Assembly: GCA_903820285.1 (NCBI GenBank)
Contig: CAIJGS010000022.1
Span: 1-51,030 of the forward strand
Reading direction: 5' to 3'
Source: an uncultured Verrucomicrobia subdivision 3 bacterium
Lineage (GTDB): Bacteria > Verrucomicrobiota > Verrucomicrobiia > Limisphaerales > UBA11358
DNA: 51,030 nucleotides
The position numbers and the translations under genes are program-made. The stretch's first letter is position 1, and every line of letters starts with the position of its first letter. Shown here one piece after another: positions 16,160 to 23,484 of this stretch. A model generated the notes under the pieces. It had not been told where the DNA came from and ran no database searches. It was given only the letters and a program-made list of their open reading frames with translations.

Positions 16160-17074
16160 ATGAAGAACGGTTCCAAATATCATGGTGCGGTGGTGCCACT
16201 GGTCACCCCCTTTACGGCCGGCGGCGGGCTCGATGAGCCGGCGCTGGACCGGGTGGTGGATCTGATGATCGCCGGCGGCGTGGAGGGCGTGTTTGTGCTC
16301 GGCACCACAGGTGAAGGCGCGCACGTGCCGCGCGAACAGCGCCGGCAACTGGTGGCGCAGACCGTGCACCGCGTCAACGGGCGGGCTCTGGTATTCGCCG
16401 GTTTGGGCGATGTCCGGGAATCCGATCTGGCGGAGGCGAACCAGTTTTTTGGCGTGGGCGCAGATGCCGTGGTGGCCCATCCCCCGATTTCAGAAAAGGT
16501 CAAACCGGAGCAGCTGCAAGTGTGGTTCAAAACCCTACTGGACCGGCTGGAAGGACCGCTGCTGTTATACAACATGCCCATGACGACGGGCATGTCCATT
16601 CCGCTGGAGACGGTGGAACAGTTGCTGGGACATCCGCGGCTGGCTGGCATCAAGGATTCGGAAAACAATCCGAAACGCCTGGAGGAGCTGCTGAGCCGGT
16701 TTGGCGGCAAGAAGGATTTCTCGGTGTTCGTCGGTGTGGGGGCGCTGATGGAAAAAGGTCTGAAGCTGGGCGCGGACGGCATTGTGCCCAGCGTGGGCAA
16801 TCTCATTCCGGACGTGTGCCATCAGCTGTGCGTGGCGGCGCGGAAGACGGATGCCGCCGGCATGGCGGGTCATGTTTTGCGCATGAACACGGTGGCTTCG
16901 CTTTACCAGAAGGGGCGTACACTGAACGAATCGCTGGCGGTGCTGAAGGCGGCGATGTTTTGCCAGGGCTTGTGTGCGCCGGACGTGCTGCCGCCGCTGC
17001 ACCGGGTGTCCGAGGCGGAACTGGAAAAAATCCGCCGGCAGATGACGGAACTGCACCTGCTGAACGGAAAATGA
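16160..17074 (+). CDS. DapA/N-acetylneuraminate lyase family aldolase or dehydratase
   Basis: A 304-residue cytoplasmic TIM-barrel enzyme; the start is the ATG directly after the dehydrogenase stop, since upstream codons overlap that gene. It has GTTGEGAH (phosphate/carboxylate loop), Tyr137 in LLYNMP and the Schiff-base Lys165 in AGIKDSEN. Family members cleave or dehydrate 2-oxo acids such as N-acetylneuraminate, 2-keto-3-deoxygluconate or 5-keto-4-deoxyglucarate. The keto-acid specificity loop is not decisive. The context (PdxA2-like and DUF1537 next) suggests a keto sugar acid made during catabolism of the imported compound. It is a distant paralogue of the gene at 36349-37272. Confidence 0.9.
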   Translation: MKNGSKYHGAVVPLVTPFTAGGGLDEPALDRVVDLMIAGGVEGVFVLGTTGEGAHVPREQRRQLVAQTVHRVNGRALVFAGLGDVRESDLAEANQFFGVGADAVVAHPPISEKVKPEQLQVWFKTLLDRLEGPLLLYNMPMTTGMSIPLETVEQLLGHPRLAGIKDSENNPKRLEELLSRFGGKKDFSVFVGVGALMEKGLKLGADGIVPSVGNLIPDVCHQLCVAARKTDAAGMAGHVLRMNTVASLYQKGRTLNESLAVLKAAMFCQGLCAPDVLPPLHRVSEAELEKIRRQMTELHLLNGK

Positions 17075-18084
17075 AAACCACCCGGCCAGTTCTGGCATTG
17101 ACGATGGGTGATCCGGCAGGGATCGGCCCGGAAATCTGCGTGCGCGCCCTGACCGAACCGGCGGTATTAAAGCGGTGTGTGCCCGTGCTGTTCGGTGATG
17201 CCGGCGTACTGGCGCGGCTGAAGATGGCCAGCAAGGCAAAGTTTACGACGGTTTCCCTCCAGGAATGGGCACAGCTTTCAAGGCCGACCAGTCCGTTGGT
17301 GGTGGATTGTGCGGCTATTGCGGCCGCCAAAATCAAGCCGGGAACCATTTCGGCAGCATGCGGTCGCGCGGGATATATCTTCATTGAAAAGGCCATTCAG
17401 GCGGCACTGGCCGGGAAAGTAGATGGCGTGGTGACGGCTCCGATTCACAAGGAATCGCTCAATCTTTCGGGTGTTAAATTTCCCGGGCATACGGAAATTT
17501 TCACGGCGCTGACCAAGGCCCCGCGCAGTTGCATGATGCTGTATTCGGACAAGCTGACGGTGAGCATGGTCACGACGCACATCGGCTATTATGAAGTGCC
17601 GAAGAAGCTGTCGGTGGAACGGGTGTTGAATGTGATCGAACTGACGGCGCAGACGATGCGGCTGATGCTGCAGCGTGAACCGCGGATTGGCGTTTGCGGA
17701 TTGAATCCGCATGCGGGCGAACACGGTCTGTTTGGCCGGCGGGAAGAAGAGCTTTTGGTGGAACCGGCCGTCGCTGCGGCGCGCAAAAACGGGGTGGATG
17801 CGGTGGGTCCGCTGGTGCCGGACGCGGTGTTCACCACCGGGCAGCGGAAGAAATACGACGCGATTGTGACGCTGTATCATGACCAGGGGCATATCCCGTT
17901 CAAGATGCTGGCGTTTGATACCGGGGTGAATATTACTTTGGGCCTGCCGATCATCCGGACCTCGGTGGATCATGGCACGGCTTTTGACATTGCGTGGCAG
18001 GGGAAGGCGGATCCGACGAGTCTGTATTCGGCCATCAAGGTGGCCGCGGATCTGGCCCGGGGCCGACAGAAAGGAGCCCTATGA
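17071..18084 (+). CDS. pdxA2: PdxA2-like 4-phospho-sugar-acid dehydrogenase
   Basis: A 337-residue cytoplasmic NAD-dependent dehydrogenase of the PdxA family. Motifs: TMGDPAGIGPEI at residues 10-21, GHTEIFTAL near 141, LNPHAGEHGLFGREE-like region near 209, VPDAVF, YHDQGHIPFK with a metal His, and TSVDHGTAFDIA. PdxA proper makes the PLP precursor from 4-hydroxythreonine 4-phosphate. The PdxA2 subgroup, encoded next to DUF1537 kinases, oxidises D-threonate 4-phosphate or related phospho-acids with decarboxylation to dihydroxyacetone phosphate. The overlap with the following DUF1537 kinase (ATGA at 18081) supports that catabolic role over vitamin B6 synthesis. It also overlaps the DapA-like gene upstream. 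Confidence 0.9.
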   Translation: MKTTRPVLALTMGDPAGIGPEICVRALTEPAVLKRCVPVLFGDAGVLARLKMASKAKFTTVSLQEWAQLSRPTSPLVVDCAAIAAAKIKPGTISAACGRAGYIFIEKAIQAALAGKVDGVVTAPIHKESLNLSGVKFPGHTEIFTALTKAPRSCMMLYSDKLTVSMVTTHIGYYEVPKKLSVERVLNVIELTAQTMRLMLQREPRIGVCGLNPHAGEHGLFGRREEELLVEPAVAAARKNGVDAVGPLVPDAVFTTGQRKKYDAIVTLYHDQGHIPFKMLAFDTGVNITLGLPIIRTSVDHGTAFDIAWQGKADPTSLYSAIKVAADLARGRQKGAL

Positions 18085-19241
18085 TTGGAGTGATTGCGGA
18101 TGATTTGACGGGCGCGGCTGAGTTGGGCGCGCTGGGATTACGCCATGGCCTGCGGGCGGAGATTATCCGCAGCGGCATGCCAGGCGGCGAGGCGGATCTG
18201 GTTTGCGTGGACACCGATTCACGTTCGGCCAATCCGATGGAAGCCGGGAAGCGCGCGGCGGCGGCGGCCAAAATGCTATGGGGCGCCGGGGCCAAATGGA
18301 TTTATAAGAAGGTTGACTCGGTGTTGCGCGGCAATGTGACGTCGGAGGTGGAGGCGGTGCTGCGGCAGTCGAATTTCAACCGGGCGCTCCTGGTACCGGC
18401 GAATCCGTCGCTGGGGCGGATCATCCGGGATGGCGAATATTTTGTGAAGGGCAAGCCGATCCACCGGACGGAGTTTGCGCATGATCCGGAGTATCCGCGT
18501 CGCTCGTCGCAGGTATTGCGCTTGCTGGGAGCGCCGCAACATTTTCTGCTGCGGCTGGCGGAAGGGGATTTGGTTGTGCCGAACAATACGCTACTGATTG
18601 GCCAGACGGACACTTCGGAAATGGTGAGGAATTGGGCCGGAGTTCGTGCGCCCAACTTGCTGCCGGTGGGGGGCTCGGAATATTTCAGCGCGCTGCTGGC
18701 GGCGGAGTTTGCCGAGGTGTCGCCGGCGGTGCCGGATGATTTGAATTTTGACGAAGGGAAGCAGCTGTTCATTTGCGGCACCGCGAGTCCGTCGGCGCAA
18801 TTGCTGGTGAAATCGGCCAAGAAAGCGCGGACGCCGGTGTTCAGCCTGCCACAGGAGCTGATGTGGGGGGCGGAATTTTCGGACGGCGCGCGCGAAGTCA
18901 TTTCGCAGCGGGTGGTGGAGGCGTTTGGCTCGGCGCGGCGGGTGGTGTTGTGCGTGGGGTTGCCGCATGTGCATGATGTGAGGGTATCACGGCGGCTTTC
19001 CGAGAATCTCGTGGACATTGCCCAGCTCGTGCTGCGGCAGGTGGAGGTGAAGAATCTGTTTGCGGAGGGCGGCGCGACCTCGGCGGAACTGGTGCGGCGG
19101 ATGAAATGGGCACGGTTGGAAGTGCGCCGGGAATGGGCGCGCGGGGTGGCCACGCTGGCCCTGGCGGAGGGGACCTCCCGCTGGCTGACCATCAAGCCCG
19201 GTTCATATTCCTGGCCGGAACAGTGGACATGCGTTAAATGA
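18081..19241 (+). CDS. DUF1537 four-carbon acid sugar kinase, threonate-kinase-like
   Basis: A 386-residue cytoplasmic kinase starting at the ATG coupled to the PdxA2 stop, with AAAGGAG 5 bp upstream. N-terminal GVIADDLTGAAELG (residues 3-16) and CVDTDSRSA (near 48) form the substrate domain, YKKVDSVLRGNV (near 75) is the family-specific loop, and LFAEGGATSAEL (near 335) the ATP-binding Gly-rich segment. Characterised DtnK-type relatives phosphorylate D-threonate at C4, and the product is used by PdxA2, the adjacent gene here. It is shorter than the first DUF1537 gene (454 residues) and has different substrate-loop motifs, so the two kinases probably act on different acids. 17 bp separate it from the AraC regulator. 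Confidence 0.9.
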   Translation: MIGVIADDLTGAAELGALGLRHGLRAEIIRSGMPGGEADLVCVDTDSRSANPMEAGKRAAAAAKMLWGAGAKWIYKKVDSVLRGNVTSEVEAVLRQSNFNRALLVPANPSLGRIIRDGEYFVKGKPIHRTEFAHDPEYPRRSSQVLRLLGAPQHFLLRLAEGDLVVPNNTLLIGQTDTSEMVRNWAGVRAPNLLPVGGSEYFSALLAAEFAEVSPAVPDDLNFDEGKQLFICGTASPSAQLLVKSAKKARTPVFSLPQELMWGAEFSDGAREVISQRVVEAFGSARRVVLCVGLPHVHDVRVSRRLSENLVDIAQLVLRQVEVKNLFAEGGATSAELVRRMKWARLEVRREWARGVATLALAEGTSRWLTIKPGSYSWPEQWTCVK

Positions 19242-19257
19242 TTTTGTAATTAAGGGA

Positions 19258-20109
19258 ATGTCTGCCACGCCGAGCCAGTCTGACAACCTCGTATTTGTCG
19301 AGCCATCGCCGATTGCGCGACGGTTGCTGTGGCATATTTTTTCGCTCGGCACCCGGCGGGTGGAGCGGGAGGATCGGCATGAACGCTTTGAAAAACCCGG
19401 CGCGCATCTGTTCTGGGTGCAGTCGGGGGAAGGGGAGCTGGAGTACAAGTCGCGCCGCTTCAAACTGCGCCGGGGCAAGGAAATCTGGCTGGTGGACATG
19501 GCCAAGCCGCGCACGTATTTGCCGGCACCGGGCCGGCATTTAAACATCGTGGGTTTCCGTTTCGGCGGTCCGGGGCTGGAATTCTGGCACGAGGAGTTTC
19601 GCGACGAGGAAAACGCGGAGTTTACCCTGGAAGATTTCAAGGTGGTGACGCGCATCCAGTCGGAGCTGCTGCGGCTGGTCCGTCGCCGGCCGGCGGGCTG
19701 GGAGTGGCAGATTCACGTGCAGATCACGGAGATGCTGGGCCGGTTGCTCATGTCGCGTGACTTGCTGGTGTCGCCCCACCAGGAATTGCCGCCGCCGGTG
19801 CTGCGGGTATTGAATGCGATTTCCGCCAATCCGGCGCGGGATTGGAAGGCGAAAGAACTCGCGGCGCTCGGCAAGGTCAGTTATTCGGGCTTGCGGGCGC
19901 TGTTTCAGAAATCAAATCAGGGCACTATCCACGGTCACATTCAGCGGGCCCGGCTGGATCAGGCCCGGCTGCTGCTGGCGGACAAGCGGCTGTCCATCAA
20001 GGACGTTGCGGCCCAGTTGAATTTCTCCAGCGAGTTTTACTTCAGCCATTTCTTCCGGCATCATACGGGCATGACCCCCACGGAATTCCGGCAGCATCTA
20101 AAAGGATGA
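19258..20109 (+). CDS. AraC-family transcriptional regulator
   Basis: A 283-residue DNA-binding regulator. Residues about 20-110 form a cupin-like ligand domain (FWVQSGEGELEY, then a LVDMAKPRTYLPAPG segment). Residues about 180-283 hold two helix-turn-helix motifs typical of AraC/XylS, with KAKELAALGKVSYSGLRALF as the first and IKDVAAQLNFSS / YFSHFFRHHTGMTPTEFR as the second and signature. It lies inside the operon between the DUF1537 kinase and the GH2 gene and probably activates the surrounding genes in response to a sugar or sugar acid. The 21-bp-spaced TTTGGC repeats at 11505-11531 are possible binding sites. Confidence 0.93.
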   Translation: MSATPSQSDNLVFVEPSPIARRLLWHIFSLGTRRVEREDRHERFEKPGAHLFWVQSGEGELEYKSRRFKLRRGKEIWLVDMAKPRTYLPAPGRHLNIVGFRFGGPGLEFWHEEFRDEENAEFTLEDFKVVTRIQSELLRLVRRRPAGWEWQIHVQITEMLGRLLMSRDLLVSPHQELPPPVLRVLNAISANPARDWKAKELAALGKVSYSGLRALFQKSNQGTIHGHIQRARLDQARLLLADKRLSIKDVAAQLNFSSEFYFSHFFRHHTGMTPTEFRQHLKG

Positions 20110-20163
20110 CATCAAAGCGGTGGCCGGCGGATGGAGGCGGAAAAATCAAACTGTCAAATTAAC

Positions 20164-23019
20164 ATGTTTAAACAGCAATCTCCGTCCAAACTCGGGCGTA
20201 TTTCTTTCTTCCACCAAGGTAGCGGCATATGGCGCCGGATTGCCTTGGGATTTTTGCTGGCAGCCGGATTGGTGCCGGCCACGCAGGCGCAGGAGACGCA
20301 GCGGCTGTATCTTTCCGGTCACGACAAGGATGACGCAGTGCCGTGGAATTTTTTCTGTACCACGGGCGCGCACTCCGGTTACTGGACCAATCTGCCGGTG
20401 CCCTCGTGCTGGGAACTGCACGGGTTTGGCACGATTCATTATCACCGGGATGCGACCAATCCCGTGCCGGAGACGGGGCTATATCAGCATGATTTCACGG
20501 TGCCGGCGGACTGGTCGCGTAAACGGATTTTTCTCGTTTTTGACGGCGTGATGACCGATGCGGCGGCGCGGCTGAATGGGCAGTCCGTGGGGCCGGTGCA
20601 TCAGGGGGCGTACTACCGGTTTAAATACGAAGTGACGTCGCTGGTCAAAACGGGCGGCAACAATAATCTGGAAGTGACCGTGGCCAAGCATTCCGCCGAT
20701 AACTCGGTGAATCAAGCCGAGCGCACGGGGGATTACTGGATGTATGGTGGCATTTTCCGGCCGGTATCGCTGGAGGCGGAGCCGGCGGAGTTTGTTGACC
20801 GGGTGGCGGTAAATGCCAAGGCGGACGGCAGTTTTGCCCTGGATGTTTTTCCCAATGGCTCCACGAATGGCGGGGTGATTGAAGCGCAGATTCAGACGCT
20901 GGATGGGCAGGATGTGGGGCAGCCGTTTACGGCGATCATTGCGGGGGAGAAGGTCTCTTTGGCCACGCAGGTGGCCGCGCCGAGGCTGTGGACGGCGGAG
21001 ACGCCGAATCTTTACCAGGTGCAGGTGCGGCTGAAGGAAAACGGGCAGGTGGTGCATGCGACGAGCCAGCGGTTTGGTTTCCGCACGTTTGAAGTTCGCG
21101 ATGGTGATGGGCTTTATCTTAACGGGAGCCGGGTGATTTTGAAGGGGTGCGACCGGCATTCATTCTGGCCGGACTCGGGGCGCTGTCTGAGCGATGGCAT
21201 TCATCGGCTGGACATCGAGACGCTGAAGGACATGAACATGAATGCCGTGCGCATGTCGCATTATCCGCCGGACGCGCGGTTTCTGGATTTGTGCGATGAA
21301 CTGGGTCTGTATGTGCTCGATGAACTGGCGGGCTGGCACCATTATTACAGCACCGCTGCCGGCACCAATCTGGTGTGGGAGATGGTGACGCGCGATGTAA
21401 ATCATCCTTCAATTCTGTTCTGGGACAATGGCAACGAGGGCGGTTTCAATACCAACTTTGACCATTTGTTTGGCCAGTATGATCCGCAGCAGCGCCGGGT
21501 GCTGCATCCGTGGGCGACGTTCAGCGGGGTGAATACCACTCATTATCTGCCTTACAAACTCGCGAAGATCGCGGCCAATGGCTTTTCAACCGCCTATCAT
21601 AAAAATGATTATCTGGTGGACACCAACACTGCCAAGAAATTCATCTACATGCCGACCGAATTCAACCATGGACTCTATGATGGCGGGGCGGGGGCGGGCT
21701 TGGCGGAGATCTGGGACGTGATGCAGCACAGCCAATATATCGGCGGCGGCTTTATCTGGGCGTTTCTGGATGAAGGCGTGCGGCGGGCGGATAACGGCCA
21801 GATTGATGTGAGCGGCAACGAGGCGCCGGACGGCATTGTGGGTCCTTATCGCGAGCGCGAAGCGAGCTTTTATGCGATCAAACAAATCTGGTCTCCGGTG
21901 CAGGTGACACGGGGATCGAATTGGATTTTTTCGGTGGAAAACCGGTTCAGCTTTACGGATCTGCATGACTGTAAGTTCTCATGGCAGTTGCGCAAGTTTC
22001 CGTCCTGTCGCGGGACGAATTCGAATTTCAGGGTGACCGCTGACGGGGTGATTGAGTCGCCGTCGGTTCCGCCGGGCGGGACAGGTTATTTGGATTTTGC
22101 GTTGCCGGCCGGGGCGACGGGGGCGGATGAGCTGGCGTTGCGGGTGGAGGATCCGCACGGGCGGGAGTTGTGGACCTGGACGTGGTCGCTGGAGATTTAC
22201 CGCGATTATCTCAATGAGCTGTCGAGCGAACCGGTCACGCATCCGGCGGTGCCGTCGGAAACCAACGGAGTCATTACCGTAAACTCGGGCGATATGCTTG
22301 TGACGTTTAGCAAGGAGACCGGGCGGTTGACAGGTATTCGGCGAGGTGAACAGGTGATTTCGCTGATGAATGGTCCGCGGTTTACCGGTGGCGATGGCCG
22401 GGTAACCCAGATTACATTTACCGACGATGGGCCGGATTCGGTGGTCTCGGTGAAGTATGACGGAGCGCTGAAATCGGTTTCGTGGCGGGTGAATGGCAAC
22501 GGGTGGATCAATTGTGATTACACCTATGCGGCCGAGGGGACGAATGATTATCTGGGGGTGCTGTTTGACTACCCGGAAACGCTGGTGAAACACAAGCGCT
22601 GGCTGGGGCAAGGGCCTTATCGCGTTTGGCAGAACCGGCTGGAAGGGACCAGCTTAGGGGTTTGGGAGAATGATTACAACAATACCATCACGGGCTGGCA
22701 TGACTGGATTTATCCGGAATTCAAGGGCTGCTTCGCCGGGGTCCGGTGGTTGCAATGGCAAACGGCGGAGGGGTTGATCACCATCATTCCCAATCACGTG
22801 CCTTATACGCAGGTGCTGACGCCGGAGTTTCCGCCGGCCAATCTGGCGGGGCACACGCTGCCGCCGGTGCCGACTTGTGGCCTTGGTCTGTTGGATATCA
22901 TCCCGCCGATTGGCAGCAAGTTCCAGGCGGCGGAGGCGGTGTGTCCGGCCGGTCAGCGCGGCGTGGCCCATGGAGAATACCATGGGTCGGTTAGTTTCTT
23001 TTTCGGACCGTTGCCGTAA
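20164..23019 (+). CDS. Secreted glycoside hydrolase family 2 enzyme
   Basis: A 951-residue exported enzyme when started at the ATG at 20164, which places the signal peptide (GIWRRIALGFLLAAG, cleavage after TQAQ near residue 40) close to the N-terminus. Domains: jelly-roll sugar-binding domain (about 45-210), immunoglobulin-like domain (about 215-310), TIM barrel (about 315-600), then beta domains with a galactosidase small-chain-like segment (about 700-940). Glu425 in DNGNEGG is the predicted acid/base and Glu499 in MPTEFNHG the nucleophile. Members cleave beta-galactosides, beta-glucuronides or related bonds; specificity is open. It closes the forward operon behind the AraC gene and is followed by a structured non-coding region. 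Confidence 0.92.
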   Translation: MFKQQSPSKLGRISFFHQGSGIWRRIALGFLLAAGLVPATQAQETQRLYLSGHDKDDAVPWNFFCTTGAHSGYWTNLPVPSCWELHGFGTIHYHRDATNPVPETGLYQHDFTVPADWSRKRIFLVFDGVMTDAAARLNGQSVGPVHQGAYYRFKYEVTSLVKTGGNNNLEVTVAKHSADNSVNQAERTGDYWMYGGIFRPVSLEAEPAEFVDRVAVNAKADGSFALDVFPNGSTNGGVIEAQIQTLDGQDVGQPFTAIIAGEKVSLATQVAAPRLWTAETPNLYQVQVRLKENGQVVHATSQRFGFRTFEVRDGDGLYLNGSRVILKGCDRHSFWPDSGRCLSDGIHRLDIETLKDMNMNAVRMSHYPPDARFLDLCDELGLYVLDELAGWHHYYSTAAGTNLVWEMVTRDVNHPSILFWDNGNEGGFNTNFDHLFGQYDPQQRRVLHPWATFSGVNTTHYLPYKLAKIAANGFSTAYHKNDYLVDTNTAKKFIYMPTEFNHGLYDGGAGAGLAEIWDVMQHSQYIGGGFIWAFLDEGVRRADNGQIDVSGNEAPDGIVGPYREREASFYAIKQIWSPVQVTRGSNWIFSVENRFSFTDLHDCKFSWQLRKFPSCRGTNSNFRVTADGVIESPSVPPGGTGYLDFALPAGATGADELALRVEDPHGRELWTWTWSLEIYRDYLNELSSEPVTHPAVPSETNGVITVNSGDMLVTFSKETGRLTGIRRGEQVISLMNGPRFTGGDGRVTQITFTDDGPDSVVSVKYDGALKSVSWRVNGNGWINCDYTYAAEGTNDYLGVLFDYPETLVKHKRWLGQGPYRVWQNRLEGTSLGVWENDYNNTITGWHDWIYPEFKGCFAGVRWLQWQTAEGLITIIPNHVPYTQVLTPEFPPANLAGHTLPPVPTCGLGLLDIIPPIGSKFQAAEAVCPAGQRGVAHGEYHGSVSFFFGPLP

Positions 23020-23237
23020 TGATAATCTAGAAACGGGAGGCAAAGTCATTCAATGGAAAATGGCTTCTTATGCACCGCCATTAGCGTGGCGCAGGGTTTC
23101 CAACCCTTGTCATTGTACACATCTTTATTGGAGTTGGATAAGTGAGGTGCTGGAAGGATGCAAAAACCATAATGTCTTCAATAGTGGGGCGGGTTTGTAA
23201 GTAGCGCGCCGCAGTCCCCCCATCCGGCCTCCAGCCA

Positions 23238-23262
23238 CCTTCCCCCATCCGATGGGGGAAGG
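23238..23262. repeat. Near-perfect 25-bp palindrome
   Basis: CCTTCCCCCATC and GATGGGGGAAGG form 12-bp arms around a single C. This is the first of three hairpins in the GH2-GH78 gap. No T-tract follows, so it is not a standard intrinsic terminator. Confidence 0.75.
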
Positions 23263-23281
23263 AATTTCATTTGGGATTTTA

Positions 23282-23319
23282 CCAGGGGTGGCGGCCCATC
23301 CAATGGGCCTTACCCCTGG
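23282..23319. repeat. Two-level inverted repeat (CCAGGGGT...ACCCCTGG with inner GGCCCAT...ATGGGCC)
   Basis: The outer 8-bp arms lie at 23282-23289 and 23312-23319. The inner 7-bp arms lie at 23293-23299 and 23303-23309, with small internal loops and a CCA tip. The shape is typical of mobile or dispersed REP-like units. Confidence 0.75.
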
Positions 23320-23325
23320 CTAATA

Positions 23326-23354
23326 GCCTGCATCCCTTCAGGATGCTCAGAGGC
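23326..23354. repeat. Third hairpin of the intergenic cluster (GCATCC...GGATGC)
   Basis: The 6-bp arms at 23330-23335 and 23341-23346 enclose CTTCA. A further GCCT/AGGC pair lies at the ends with a 4-base bulge on one side. Confidence 0.6.
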
Positions 23355-23484
23355 CAAGTCGTTCTTCACAGCCTTTGGCCTAACAAAAGCATTCCTCATT
23401 TGACATCCCCAACGATGTGAGTAATGACAAGGGCTAGAAAGCCTGCGCAACTTGTTTCGACGTTATTCAATTCCAGTTTTTTGG

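Larger units (their letters stand above)
23020..23484. other. 465-bp intergenic region with three consecutive hairpins
   Basis: The tail-to-tail gap between the GH2 gene and the reverse GH78 gene has no credible coding frame. It shows no T-tract terminator at either gene end. It holds three separate inverted repeats within about 120 bp (listed individually). The first 150 bp and the last 100 bp show nothing recognisable. Its sequence style resembles dispersed intergenic repeats of PVC genomes rather than a gene remnant. Confidence 0.5.

Noticed and set aside
11593-17074. Sialic acid utilisation cluster (sialidase, symporter, neuraminate lyase)
   Set aside because: The order looks like it, but no ManNAc kinase, epimerase or deaminase follows; PdxA2, DUF1537 and Fe-dehydrogenase point to sugar acids instead.
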